Assembly (NCBI RefSeq): GCF_030166655.1
Contig: NZ_CP126446.1
Span: 3,968,001 to 4,032,000 of the forward strand
Length of the DNA: 64,000 bases
Direction of reading: 5' to 3'
DNA from: Pontibacillus chungwhensis
GTDB lineage: Bacteria; Bacillota; Bacilli; Bacillales; BH030062
The position numbers and the translations under genes are program-made. This document shows, one piece after another, positions 33,961 to 42,643 of the stretch; positions within the stretch are counted from its first letter, which is position 1; every line of letters begins with the position of its first letter. The notes under the pieces are model-generated. The model ran no database searches and was not told the origin of the DNA. It saw nothing but the letters and a program-made list of their open reading frames with translations.

Positions 33961-35481
33961 ATGAAAGAGAACAGCCATTTAGCTAATGAAGAAACGTTGT
34001 GGATGAAGCAAACGGATTTGCCTGAATTTGAGTCGCTTCAAGAAGACATCAGGGTAGATGTGGGCATTGTTGGGGCTGGTATTACGGGAGTGACACTCGC
34101 TTACCTGCTCTCTAAAGAAGGGCTAAGCGTAGCTTTATTGGATGCCGACCGAATCCTTCAAGGAACTACAGGTCATACGACAGCTAAAATAACCGCCCAA
34201 CACGACCTTATTTACGATGAACTCATTCAGCACTTCGGAGTTGAACAAGCCCGGACCTATTACCGAGCCAATCAAGAGGCTCTTGAATTTATCGAACGTA
34301 TCGTCAGAGAACATAAAATCGACTGTCAATTCTCAGCTGAAGACGCTTATATTTACGGGATTAGCGAGGAGAATAAACGAAAAATCGAGTTAGAGGCTAA
34401 AGCCTATGAGACACTGAACATTCCTGGGAAGGGGTTAGATACGATCCCTCTTGATCTTTCTATAAAGAAAGCCATTGTTATGGAAAATCAAGCACAATTT
34501 AATCCACTCTCTTACTTACACTACCTTGTCAAAGAGATGGAGAACAAAGATGTTCACATTTATGAACATACTGTAGCAACAGATATTGAAGAAGGCACCA
34601 ACCCACGCATCGTAACAAAAAATGGGGCAAAGGTGACCTGCGGCTCTATCGTCTCCACTTCACACTTCCCTTTTTATGACGGAAAAGGGTTCTTCTTCAG
34701 CCGCATGTATGCCGAGCGTTCCTATATTGTAGCGGCTAAAACGAACCAAACTCTTGATGGCATGTTTTTGAGTGCGGACGATCCAAAACGTTCATTAAGA
34801 ACAACTACATTTAAAGACCAGTCGTATGTGTTAATTGGAGGAGAGAGTCATAAAACAGGACAAGGGAAACCATCAAAGCAACACTTTGATGCTTTACTAG
34901 ATTTCGGGCGCCGTCATTTTGACCTTACTGGCGTTTTATATCAGTGGGGAGCCCAAGATCTGATTACGTTAGATAAAGTTCCTTACATCGGTCACTTAAC
35001 CTCCCGCCATTCTAACTTATTCGTTGCTACTGGTTATCGAAAATGGGGGATGACCACCGGGACTGCAGCAGCCTTATTGCTTAAGGATATGATTCAAGAA
35101 AAGAACAATCCTTATGAAGACCTGTTTACCCCTACACGCTTCTATGCAGACCCTAGCATCAAGCATTTTGTTACGCAAAATGCGAACGTCGCAGCCCAGT
35201 TCTTATCAGGTAAGTTGAATCTTCAAGCCCGGTCGGTTGAGGATCTCCGTCCTGGTAAAGGGGCGACTGTTATTCATAAGGCTCAAAAAGCTGGTGCTTA
35301 TAAAGATGAAGATGGGCATACTCATGTGGTGGATACTACATGTACGCATCTTGGGTGTGAGGTGGAGTGGAATCAAGAGGAGCGGTCTTGGGATTGCCCT
35401 TGTCATGGTTCGCGGTTTTCTTATGATGGAACGGTTCTTGAGGGGCCGGCTGACCAGCCCCTCAAAAGGATTGAGGAGTGA
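33961..35481 (+). CDS. FAD-dependent oxidoreductase fused to a C-terminal Rieske domain (YhfW-like)
   Basis: A 506-residue two-domain protein. The DAO-type flavoprotein domain (residues about 28-390) opens with [21 protein letters not shown] and ends with [18 protein letters not shown]. The Rieske domain (about 420-506) has both cluster motifs, CTHLGC and CPCHGS, so a [2Fe-2S] centre with two Cys and two His ligands is expected. The same fusion is known as YhfW in B. subtilis, function undefined. The second of two consecutive ATG codons has the better spacing to AAGGAGG. Monocistronic. A family A repeat begins about 50 bases after the stop. Confidence 0.88.
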   Translation: MKENSHLANEETLWMKQTDLPEFESLQEDIRVDVGIVGAGITGVTLAYLLSKEGLSVALLDADRILQGTTGHTTAKITAQHDLIYDELIQHFGVEQARTYYRANQEALEFIERIVREHKIDCQFSAEDAYIYGISEENKRKIELEAKAYETLNIPGKGLDTIPLDLSIKKAIVMENQAQFNPLSYLHYLVKEMENKDVHIYEHTVATDIEEGTNPRIVTKNGAKVTCGSIVSTSHFPFYDGKGFFFSRMYAERSYIVAAKTNQTLDGMFLSADDPKRSLRTTTFKDQSYVLIGGESHKTGQGKPSKQHFDALLDFGRRHFDLTGVLYQWGAQDLITLDKVPYIGHLTSRHSNLFVATGYRKWGMTTGTAAALLLKDMIQEKNNPYEDLFTPTRFYADPSIKHFVTQNANVAAQFLSGKLNLQARSVEDLRPGKGATVIHKAQKAGAYKDEDGHTHVVDTTCTHLGCEVEWNQEERSWDCPCHGSRFSYDGTVLEGPADQPLKRIEE

Positions 35482-35534
35482 TCAAGAAGACTCAAAGCTT
35501 AAAAGGTTGGGGCCTAAGCGTTTGACAGTGCTTA

Positions 35535-35657
35535 GGGGGCTGGGGAACGACTCGCTTTCCGCGGGCGAGCTGTCGAGCCTCCTCGGGCAAAATTCGTGCC
35601 CTGCGGGGTCTCGTCGACCTCTTTCTCCCGCAGGAGTCTCCCCGTTCCCCAGCCCCC
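35535..35657. repeat. Family A long inverted repeat
   Basis: The outer arms GGGGGCTGGGGAACG (35535-35549) and 35643-35657 are perfectly complementary. The sequence is very close to the copy at 30547-30663, with changes that preserve pairing. Open frames through it on both strands reflect the repeat only. Confidence 0.85.
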
Positions 35658-35697
35658 TTTATTAAAGTGAGAGAATCGGCCCGGCTGCTTAAGCTTT

Positions 35698-35713
35698 GCT
35701 GAGAATTCTCAGC
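35698..35713. repeat. Perfect 16 bp palindrome
   Basis: GCTGAGAATTCTCAGC is an uninterrupted palindrome 40 bases past the family A copy, in otherwise gene-free DNA. A possible protein-binding site or repeat remnant; nothing ties it to a gene. Confidence 0.5.
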
Positions 35714-35823
35714 GTTCACCACCCTAATTTAGGTTTTTCTACATTCCGCAAAAATGGTGAACGGACCTATCCAGATCAATTCTTAATCCATATGGAATAC
35801 ATTAAAAGAGAGAAAACCAATAA

Positions 35824-35853
35824 AAAAGAAGCTGCCTGATGGCAGCTTCTTTT
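35824..35853 (-). terminator. Terminator of the DUF2188 gene
   Basis: A perfect 13 bp stem, AAAAGAAGCTGCC/GGCAGCTTCTTTT, with a TGAT loop. Confidence 0.85.
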
Positions 35854-35868
35854 ACGTTTATGCAACGC

Positions 35869-36066
35869 TTAGAATGAGCGTTCTTCTTCGATTTCGTGGT
35901 ATTTATCTAGAATGTAAAGCTTACTTGGCTTATGTTCTTGAGCCATTTCTTCTGCTTTAGCAATCGCTTCATCTTTCTTCGCATACTGATCGGTTGGAGC
36001 TACATCCTCCACCTTTACATACCATGCGTTAGCGTCTTTGTTGGGTGCTACTGTGTATTCTCTCAT
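35869..36066 (-). CDS. DUF2188 family small protein
   Basis: 65 residues with the DUF2188 pattern: YTVAPNKDANAWYVKVEDV, then TKxEA-like KKDEAIAKAEEMAQEHKPSKLYI and a final EIEEERSF in place of the usual IQxERTY. This is a two-strand/helix/strand miniature domain found widely in Firmicutes, sometimes in stress or phage settings. GAAGGAGC precedes the ATG. A single gene with its own terminator. Function unknown. Confidence 0.8.
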   Translation of the reverse strand: MREYTVAPNKDANAWYVKVEDVAPTDQYAKKDEAIAKAEEMAQEHKPSKLYILDKYHEIEEERSF

Positions 36067-36156
36067 GTATATCGCTCCTTCTTTTGTGTTGAGTTATACC
36101 AATATGTTCCCAAACTCGAAGGAGGTAAAACATCGAACCTGCAAACAAAAACGTTT

Positions 36157-37662
36157 TTAAGCTGTCGCCCATTTACCGACGGTTTCTAAAGCTGATTGTT
36201 CCGGGAAGTATTGAACGAAATATCGATAAAATAGAGCTTCTTGTTTACTACGAATGGAAACTGGGGCTTGGTCTTGTAGTTGCGCGAGTTCATCGTCTGA
36301 AATGGTCTCATTCGCATAGGTTTCGAGTAGATCTAAAGCTCCGCTACCAGCTGAAAACTCTTCTTTCTTTCTCCATAATACGGAATCAGGAAGTACGCCA
36401 TCAAACGACTCTCTTAAGATGGTCTTCTCCATTTGTTCTTCTGTATGGAGCTTTTGCCCAGCCGGGATTTGTAAAGCTGTCTCAATTAAGTCCAAATCTA
36501 AGAATGGTACTCTGAGTTCGAGGGAGTGAGCCATACTCATTCTGTCCCCGCGCTGCAGATTAATGTTGTGCAGGGTATTGATGATACGGATAATTTCCTC
36601 GTTTAATGATTCTGTTGTTTGGAATTGCTTCATATAGTCATAGCCTGCGAACAGTTCATCTGCCCCTTCTCCTGAAAGAATAACTTTCACGTGTTGAGCA
36701 GCAAGTTTTGAAACAAAGTAATTTGGAATGGCGCTTCGCACTAAAGAAGGCTCATAGGATTCAAGGGCGTATACCACATGCGGGATCGCCTCCACTAACT
36801 CTTCTTGTGTATAGATATATTCGTAGTGCTCAGAGCCAATTGCTTCTGCAACATCACGTGCACGTTCAATGTCTTCGCTTCCTTCTGAGCCCACACAGAA
36901 AGATTTGATGGTTCGCCCTTCTGATTTCGCTTTCTTAGCGGCAATGGCCGAGATTAAACTACTATCTAACCCTCCACTTAAGAGAACACCAACCTCAACA
37001 TCAGCAAGAAGCCTTTTCTCAACCGCTTCTTCTAGATGATGACGTATCGATGCTGTCATCCCTTCACGTGAAGATTGCTTGATTTCACTAGGTTGCTGGA
37101 CTCTTCTGTACTTCACGAATCCAGTTTCTGGTGTATAATATGTACCAGGTGGAAACTCTTGAACATCATCTGTGACAAGATATAAGGTTTTTAATTCAGA
37201 AGAGAATACGTAATTTCCTTGCTCATCTTTTCCGTAATACAACGGTTTAATTCCTAACGTATCTCTGGCAGCCACGAACGTATCTTTCCTTTCGTCCACA
37301 ATGACAAAAGCAAACATACCATCAAGTTTTTCTATACCTTTAACTCCTTCTGTTTCAATTAACTTTAACGCAACCTCACTATCAGAATGGGTAGAGAAGG
37401 ATACCTTATTCGCTAAGGACTGTTTTAATTCTACATAATTGTAAATCTCACCATTACATACAATCCACTTTGATTGATCTTCATTTGGAATGGGTTGAAT
37501 GCCATCTTCTAGGCCGATAATTGATAATCGCTGATGTCCTATGTGAAATCCATTCAACGGAACATGCTTCCCTTCATCGGGGCCTCTATGTTTCATACTT
37601 TCTAAAATCTGGTTCATCTTATTGGTTTCTACGGATCCTGTTGTGGCAAATATGCCGCACAT
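36157..37662 (-). CDS. asnB: Glutamine-hydrolysing asparagine synthetase
   Basis: A 501-residue two-domain enzyme. The N-terminal glutaminase domain uses Cys2 (MCGIFATTG) with HQRLSIIGL and VCNGEIYNY around the ammonia site. The synthetase domain carries the PP-loop VGVLLSGGLDSSLISAI and the later GEGADELFAGYDYM. It is somewhat shorter than E. coli AsnB (554) but aligns along its length, including ELRVPFLDLDLIETAL. B. subtilis has several such enzymes (AsnB, AsnH, AsnO); the paralog is not certain, and wall-precursor amidation is possible. Single gene, divergent from ypmR across 367 bases. Confidence 0.88.
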   Translation of the reverse strand: MCGIFATTGSVETNKMNQILESMKHRGPDEGKHVPLNGFHIGHQRLSIIGLEDGIQPIPNEDQSKWIVCNGEIYNYVELKQSLANKVSFSTHSDSEVALKLIETEGVKGIEKLDGMFAFVIVDERKDTFVAARDTLGIKPLYYGKDEQGNYVFSSELKTLYLVTDDVQEFPPGTYYTPETGFVKYRRVQQPSEIKQSSREGMTASIRHHLEEAVEKRLLADVEVGVLLSGGLDSSLISAIAAKKAKSEGRTIKSFCVGSEGSEDIERARDVAEAIGSEHYEYIYTQEELVEAIPHVVYALESYEPSLVRSAIPNYFVSKLAAQHVKVILSGEGADELFAGYDYMKQFQTTESLNEEIIRIINTLHNINLQRGDRMSMAHSLELRVPFLDLDLIETALQIPAGQKLHTEEQMEKTILRESFDGVLPDSVLWRKKEEFSAGSGALDLLETYANETISDDELAQLQDQAPVSIRSKQEALFYRYFVQYFPEQSALETVGKWATA

Positions 37663-38029
37663 TGTATCGGGTCACCTCTGCTGTAATTATTTGAATATGA
37701 CGTTCATTATATAAGGCTTTTCTAAAAGAACCAAATACTGGACAATCCTTTATTTTTCTATTTTTCAGATCATTATAGCGAAATGGGCTTGTTTTTTGGA
37801 TGAGCCTAGAAAAGATTGCTTCATTTGGTTCTATTTAAAGACATATACCCGTTTTTACTTTCAATGTGCTCATTAACCTCAGTTTTTTTTTCATTTCACT
37901 CGAAAAGGTATGTAAAGAGTTGGCTCATTTCTCATATAATATAGGTAATATATAGCCGATTTACACTATATAGAAATGAAAATGCATGTTATGATACGAT
38001 ACAATCGATAATTGTCAGGTGTGATCGAC
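37663..38029. other. AT-rich divergent region between asnB and ypmR
   Basis: No gene is seen. A perfect 10 bp inverted repeat (AGAACCAAAT at 37727-37736, ATTTGGTTCT at 37823-37832) is spaced by 86 bases, with related AGCCTAGAAAAG and GGCTTTTCTA nearby. This could form a long-range stem or paired operator sites for asnB. TATAAT-like strings are frequent in the AT-rich half, so promoters cannot be fixed. Confidence 0.4.
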
Positions 38030-38920
38030 ATGAAACGAATTGCGTTAACCATTATATTCTTATTCAGCTTCCTCATCATTCTATTCTATTGGGTTGGAAA
38101 TGAGGCAAGGCTCAGTGACTCTTCCCTTTCCCAAGATGGAACAGAAGAATCTTCTATACAAGCCATAGCTGAAGAAGAGGAAGAAGAAGAAAAGACTATC
38201 ACAGAAGAAATTAAAGAAGCTGTTTCTACTGTGTTAGAAGGCGCAAAAGAAATCTTTGTGAAAGATAATATAAATATTGTAGCGATCGGAGACTCCTTGA
38301 CCCAAGGTGTTGGAGACAGTTCAGGAAACGGTGGGTATGTAGGGATTATTGAAGAAACGTTACAAGAGAACAACCAAGATTTTCAGATTCAGAATTTCGG
38401 CAAACGAGGAAATCGAACCGATCAATTATTAGATCGACTAAAAGAGGAAGAAATTGCAGCCTCTCTACAAGAAGCTGACGTCGTAGTCATTACGATTGGG
38501 GCAAATGATATTATGAAAGTTGTTAAAAACAACTTCACTTCACTTGCCTACGATGACTTTCGATCGGAATTACCTCAATACGAGGATCGTTTATCTTCCA
38601 TATTTAAAACGATTCGTTCTTTAAACGAGGACGCTCATATTTACTTAGTAGGATTGTTTAATCCCTTTGAACAATACTTCAGCGATATTCCAGAGCTTGA
38701 CCAAATCATTTACGACTGGAACCGCACTAGTAAAGATGTAGTGGACCGTTATTCAAATGTGAACTATATTCCAATTAAAGACTTGTTCAGCGGATCCTCT
38801 GAAGATCTCTATTACGAAGATAATTTTCATCCAAATCTTAAAGGGTATCGCTTAATGGCTGAGCGGATCTTATCTTATTTGAAAGATGAAATTGTACATC
38901 AGAATGAAGAAGAAATTTAA
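38030..38920 (+). CDS. ypmR: YpmR-like SGNH/GDSL hydrolase
   Basis: A 296-residue membrane-anchored or secreted esterase-like protein: N-terminal hydrophobic helix at residues 3-23, a Glu-rich low-complexity stretch (about 40-55), and an SGNH domain from about 85. Block I is AIGDSLTQGVGD (Ser), block II GKRGNRTDQ (Gly/Asn), block III TIGANDIMK (Asn) and block V DNFHPNLKGY (Asp/His). The start MKRIALTII follows AGGTG. It precedes ypmS by 27 bases, the same pair as in B. subtilis. An extracytoplasmic lipid or wall ester is the likely substrate. Confidence 0.87.
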   Translation: MKRIALTIIFLFSFLIILFYWVGNEARLSDSSLSQDGTEESSIQAIAEEEEEEEKTITEEIKEAVSTVLEGAKEIFVKDNINIVAIGDSLTQGVGDSSGNGGYVGIIEETLQENNQDFQIQNFGKRGNRTDQLLDRLKEEEIAASLQEADVVVITIGANDIMKVVKNNFTSLAYDDFRSELPQYEDRLSSIFKTIRSLNEDAHIYLVGLFNPFEQYFSDIPELDQIIYDWNRTSKDVVDRYSNVNYIPIKDLFSGSSEDLYYEDNFHPNLKGYRLMAERILSYLKDEIVHQNEEEI

Positions 38921-38947
38921 AGACATCAGTTAGATTGGAGATGTCAT

Positions 38948-39589
38948 ATGTTTGAGGCGATTAAAATTAATAACAAGTGGAAATGGTTATTCTTTATTTT
39001 AGCGACGATTAATGCCGGAATTATTATCTGGCTTCTCTTACTTGTGTATTTACCCACTTCATCAGGACCTGTACCTAAATCGATGCCATTTAGTGATAAG
39101 AGGGCTGAATTTACGGTGATGTCGAGCAAAGAGAACTTAAATCAAATCATTAATAGTTATTTAGTAGAGATATCGAATGAGCAGTCCATTGATTATTCTG
39201 TATCTCTAGAAGATGATGTCGAGTTAACAGGTACTATTATTGCCTTTGATAAAGAACTTCCATTAACGATGAAATTCGATCCAGTCGTACAGAAGAACGG
39301 GGATCTGGTGTTGCAACAAAAGTCCATAACACTTGGTCGTCTTCATCTACCAAACAAGAAAGTATTAGACTATATCAAGGATAATTATCCAATGCCAGAA
39401 TGGATTATCGTAAATCCTGATGAAGAAAATCTATATGTAGCGGTTACCCAAATTGAGCCAGGTTATGAACTAGGCCTCCGGGCATCAACGTTTAATTTAA
39501 AGAAAGACCAGCTCGCTTTTGAACTAACCGTTCCACATGAAACATTTGGATTTAAACAAAGCTCCTGGCTTAAGAAACTAATTAAGTAA
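38948..39589 (+). CDS. ypmS: YpmS family protein (DUF2140)
   Basis: A 213-residue protein with a short cytoplasmic N-terminus, one membrane helix (about residues 13-36, WLFFILATINAGIIIWLLLLVYL) and an extracytoplasmic beta-rich domain. ENLNQIINSYLVE, YSVSLEDDVELTGTI and the closing LAFELTVPHETFGF are typical of DUF2140. It is coupled to ypmR; TTGGAGATGTCAT precedes the ATG. The function is unknown, but the constant pairing suggests that it presents or regulates the YpmR hydrolase at the membrane. Confidence 0.88.
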   Translation: MFEAIKINNKWKWLFFILATINAGIIIWLLLLVYLPTSSGPVPKSMPFSDKRAEFTVMSSKENLNQIINSYLVEISNEQSIDYSVSLEDDVELTGTIIAFDKELPLTMKFDPVVQKNGDLVLQQKSITLGRLHLPNKKVLDYIKDNYPMPEWIIVNPDEENLYVAVTQIEPGYELGLRASTFNLKKDQLAFELTVPHETFGFKQSSWLKKLIK

Positions 39590-39626
39590 CAAGGCACCTT
39601 ACCGTGATGCCTTTCTAAAAGAGAAA

Positions 39627-39665
39627 CAAGCGCTTAGAGGACAAATCCTCTAAGCGCTTGTTTTC
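39627..39665. terminator. Bidirectional terminator between ypmS and opuD
   Basis: A perfect 15 bp stem, CAAGCGCTTAGAGGA/TCCTCTAAGCGCTTG, with a four-base loop, followed by T residues on the plus strand and preceded by A residues. Confidence 0.85.
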
Positions 39666-39667
39666 TT

Positions 39668-41218
39668 TTACGATCCTGTATTGGCTGATTGGTCTGAGCT
39701 TGATGAAACGGATTGACCTTTCTTCAACGCTTGATAATCTTCCGTTAAAGCCTTATAGAATGAATAGGCCATCATTAGCATAATCATTGAGAACGGGAAG
39801 GCTGCTGAGATTAAGGCGTTTTGAAGTCCTTGTAACCCGCCCGTATAAAGTAAAATCGCTGCCGTAGCTGATTGAGCAATACCCCAGCTAAATTTAACTG
39901 TTTTAGGAGGATTTAAAGAACCATTTGTACTTTGCATTCCGAGTACGAATGTAGCGGAATCGGCTGAAGTGACAAAGAACGTTCCAATTAGGCAAAGAGC
40001 AATAATGGACGTAATCGTTCCTAATGGGTATTCCATTAACGTTCCAAACAAGGCTTGTTCTCTGGCTAATCCAGCAATATCCGCTGTCCCTGCCTGCTCG
40101 ACGTTAATAGCTGACATGCCAAATGTTGCGAACCACAGAAAACTTACAAGAGAAGGAACCACTAGTACTCCGATTAAGAATTCTCGAATCGTACGGCCTT
40201 TTGAAACACGTGCAATAAAGATCCCAACAAATGGAGACCATGCAATCCACCAAGCCCAATAGAAGATCGTCCAGTTTTGAATCCACGTTTGTTCCCCATC
40301 ATTCTGCGGAGAAAGTCTGAAGCTCATATTTCCAATGTCTCTGATATAAGACCCAATTGTGTCTGTAAATACATTCATAATGTTTAACGTAGGTCCCACG
40401 ACTAATACGAAACCAAATAATAACAGAGCAAGGATTAGGTTCGTATTACTTAAATATTTAATTCCTTTACTTAAACCTGTATAGGCTGAAATCATAAATA
40501 GAACGGTTACAACACCGATGATCACGAGCTGCACCCAGAATTCGTCTGGTGTATCTAATAGGAAGTTGAGCCCTCCATTAATTTGAGCAGCACCAAAACC
40601 AAGTGTTGTTGCCACCCCTACGACCGTTGCAAATATAGCAATAACGTCGATCGTTTTCCCAATAGGCCCTTTCGTCTTCTCCCCTAAAATAGGGGTTAGT
40701 GTTGCACTCACAAGTCCAGGTGCCCCTCGACGGAATTTGAAGTAGGCTAAGGTCATCGCGACAATGGCATAGATCGCCCATGCATGAATGCCCCAATGGA
40801 AATAAACGAATTTCAATGACTCGTTTAAAGCCTCTGGCGTTCCTGTTTCAGCTGTAGGTGCATTTTTTACATAGTGAGAAACGGGCTCTGCTACTCCCCA
40901 GAACACAAGTCCAATCCCCATACCTGCACTAAACAACATCGCAAACCAAGTTGGCATACTATATTCAGGTTCATCATCTGGCTTTCCTAATTTCATCTTT
41001 CCATAAGGACTAATGATCATAAAGATACAAAAGAGCACAAAGATCGCAACCACAATTAAGTAATACCACCCAAAGTGAACGGCTAAATAATTTCTGATTG
41101 ATTGGGTTACACTTTTTAAGTTATCCGGTACTGCAACCCCCCATGTGACGGATGCTGCAACAATTGCAATGGTTATCCAGAATACTGGTGAGACTTTTTT
41201 TGCTAGTGATTTACTCAA
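39668..41218 (-). CDS. opuD: BCCT family glycine betaine transporter (OpuD-like)
   Basis: A 516-residue, 12-helix secondary transporter of the betaine/carnitine/choline family. The family signature WTIFYWAWWIAWSPFVGIFIARVSKGRT is exact, and FSAGMGIGLVFWGVAEPV in helix 3 carries the glycine stretch that lines the substrate path and the sodium site. Uptake of glycine betaine with Na+ protects against high salinity. The C-terminus is short and polar, so an osmosensing tail like that of BetP is missing. Single gene; a terminator is shared with ypmS. The substrate (betaine versus choline) is inferred from overall similarity. Confidence 0.88.
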   Translation of the reverse strand: MSKSLAKKVSPVFWITIAIVAASVTWGVAVPDNLKSVTQSIRNYLAVHFGWYYLIVVAIFVLFCIFMIISPYGKMKLGKPDDEPEYSMPTWFAMLFSAGMGIGLVFWGVAEPVSHYVKNAPTAETGTPEALNESLKFVYFHWGIHAWAIYAIVAMTLAYFKFRRGAPGLVSATLTPILGEKTKGPIGKTIDVIAIFATVVGVATTLGFGAAQINGGLNFLLDTPDEFWVQLVIIGVVTVLFMISAYTGLSKGIKYLSNTNLILALLLFGFVLVVGPTLNIMNVFTDTIGSYIRDIGNMSFRLSPQNDGEQTWIQNWTIFYWAWWIAWSPFVGIFIARVSKGRTIREFLIGVLVVPSLVSFLWFATFGMSAINVEQAGTADIAGLAREQALFGTLMEYPLGTITSIIALCLIGTFFVTSADSATFVLGMQSTNGSLNPPKTVKFSWGIAQSATAAILLYTGGLQGLQNALISAAFPFSMIMLMMAYSFYKALTEDYQALKKGQSVSSSSDQSANTGS

Positions 41219-41458
41219 ATAATTACTCCTCTCCGAAAATTTATCTTGGTGTTATGTAGATCGATTGTTGGGAAGTTTTAGTGTCCTATACCTTTACCCC
41301 CTAAGTGGTTCAGTAAACAAGTTGATTATTTTTAACAAGATTCGGAATAAACGGAACGAACGTAACATTCTTTATAAAAGCATCCTTTTAACTAAAAAAA
41401 TTACAATCATGAAACAAGAACCCCCTAACATATATTTAGGAAGAAGAGGTGATGCCTT

Positions 41459-41899
41459 TTGAAGGAAAAGCAATCTCAGGTAAACTGGGAAAAGTTCTCG
41501 AAGACCATTGACCAAGTGCTAGGCCAAGACTTTTGGGATGATATGCATCATGTTATTCCAAAGAGAGGACCCGCTTATGATCTCTATGATGCAGAAAACC
41601 ATCTCATTGTAATCGTAGACCTTCCGGGGCTTGTCTCATCTGAGCACCTTACTTTAAAACAAAATGGAACCAACCTAATTCTAGAAGGGCATGTCCCTGT
41701 AGCTTACCAAGCCTCTGACCAACAAACCCTTCATAAAGAACGATTCCAGGGTCATTACAAACGAACCATTCGGATCCCCTTTCACTTCACACCTGATGAA
41801 GTAACTTCTTCTTACAAGAATGGATTATTAGAGGTACGGATTCTTAAGCACAAAGACGAGGATACCATCCCCATTCATATGGAAGTAAACGAGGAATAA
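41459..41899 (+). CDS. Small heat-shock protein (Hsp20/alpha-crystallin)
   Basis: A 146-residue sHsp with the alpha-crystallin domain at about 45-140: GPAYDLYDAENHLIVIVDLPGL, then SYKNGLLEVRILK, the G-x-L signature, and a C-terminal IPI that fits the I-x-I docking motif used in oligomer assembly. The start is TTG, with GAGGTGATG upstream. It heads a cluster of spore-related genes and faces a second Hsp20 gene over a shared terminator. CotP-type coat proteins of B. subtilis have the same fold, so a coat role is as likely as a heat-shock role. Confidence 0.82.
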   Translation: MKEKQSQVNWEKFSKTIDQVLGQDFWDDMHHVIPKRGPAYDLYDAENHLIVIVDLPGLVSSEHLTLKQNGTNLILEGHVPVAYQASDQQTLHKERFQGHYKRTIRIPFHFTPDEVTSSYKNGLLEVRILKHKDEDTIPIHMEVNEE

Positions 41900-41906
41900 A
41901 TAAAGA

Positions 41907-41934
41907 AGAGCCCCATCTTAATGGGGGCTCTACT
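41907..41934. terminator. Bidirectional terminator between the two Hsp20 genes
   Basis: AGAGCCCCAT pairs with ATGGGGGCTCT with one bulged base, between two convergent genes. Its right end touches the stop codon of the minus-strand gene. Confidence 0.65.
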
Positions 41935-42406
41935 AGTATTGAATGTAAATATCACGGGTATCTTCTCTGGTATTTCGAGCAAGACGGACTTCTAGCAGTC
42001 CTTTTTTATATTGTGCGTGCACTTGCTTCTGATGGGGTTGCTCTGGTAAAGAGATCGTTTGAACGTCGCCTCCAGCCAATCCATGAACATATAAACGGCA
42101 GTTCCCTAACGACAATCTCAGCGCTTCAACATCAATCCCTTCAGGTATAGGAATCTTCACAACATAGTAATGATGAAGTTCTACTAGCTCATAGTCCAGT
42201 TGTTTAGAATGCTTAGATGGAGAGTGTTCAATAGGCATTGAACGTTTTTCATTTCCGAGTGGGTGACCCAGGGCTTGCTGAATCGTTTCTTGTATATACG
42301 TATCGATTGAGGATAAATCAAATGGTGCATTTCCTGTACCCGAGAAATTTCCCATCGTTTTTTGCATGGATTGTATCTGGTTAAACCAGTCGTTAAACTG
42401 TTTCAT
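41933..42406 (-). CDS. Divergent Hsp20-like protein (CotP/GerT-type, probable spore protein)
   Basis: 157 residues. The first 60 are a polar, family-specific N-terminus (FNDWFNQIQSMQKTMGNF). The rest is an alpha-crystallin-like domain with KIPIPEGIDVEALRLSLG and QYKKGLLEVRLARN, ending IYIQY, a possible I-x-I motif. The domain is more diverged than in its neighbour. GAGAGGATT precedes the ATG, which is only 33 bases from the start of the divergent gerP-like operon, so the two ribosome binding sites share one gap. The location argues for a spore coat or germination function. Confidence 0.72.
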   Translation of the reverse strand: MKQFNDWFNQIQSMQKTMGNFSGTGNAPFDLSSIDTYIQETIQQALGHPLGNEKRSMPIEHSPSKHSKQLDYELVELHHYYVVKIPIPEGIDVEALRLSLGNCRLYVHGLAGGDVQTISLPEQPHQKQVHAQYKKGLLEVRLARNTREDTRDIYIQY

Positions 42407-42439
42407 TGGTTAATCCTCTCTTCTAAAGGAGGTGTAAGC

Positions 42440-42643
42440 GTGAAAGACCTGCATATTGAACACTTTTCTGTAGAGAACATTACCCATTCGTCTGGAATTT
42501 TCTCTGGAACCAATGTCCAATCATCTTTCTCCTCCTCCACACATATTAATGAAGGAAACGGCGCCATCACAGGTGAAAGAAACCAAATGGCTCACAACCA
42601 CCATGTGATTATAAGTCGCCCAAATGATCAGGATGATCAATAA
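42440..42643 (+). CDS. Small GerP-family-like spore protein
   Basis: 67 residues beginning at GTG with a strong AAAGGAGGTG. The N-terminal part LHIEHFSVENITHSSGIFSGTN follows the pattern of GerPB/PD/PE proteins: alternating hydrophobic strand, a Ser-Ser turn, then a hydrophobic pair and a Gly. GNGAITGERN resembles the middle of related proteins in this cluster. Its stop overlaps the next start (TAATG), so the pair is translationally coupled. Family membership is my reading from pattern and context; no catalytic function is expected. Confidence 0.6.
   Translation: MKDLHIEHFSVENITHSSGIFSGTNVQSSFSSSTHINEGNGAITGERNQMAHNHHVIISRPNDQDDQ

Noticed and set aside
40578-40796. Minus-strand frame inside opuD with many Cys and Trp
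   Set aside because: It is an alternative frame of the BCCT transporter with improbable composition and no start signals.
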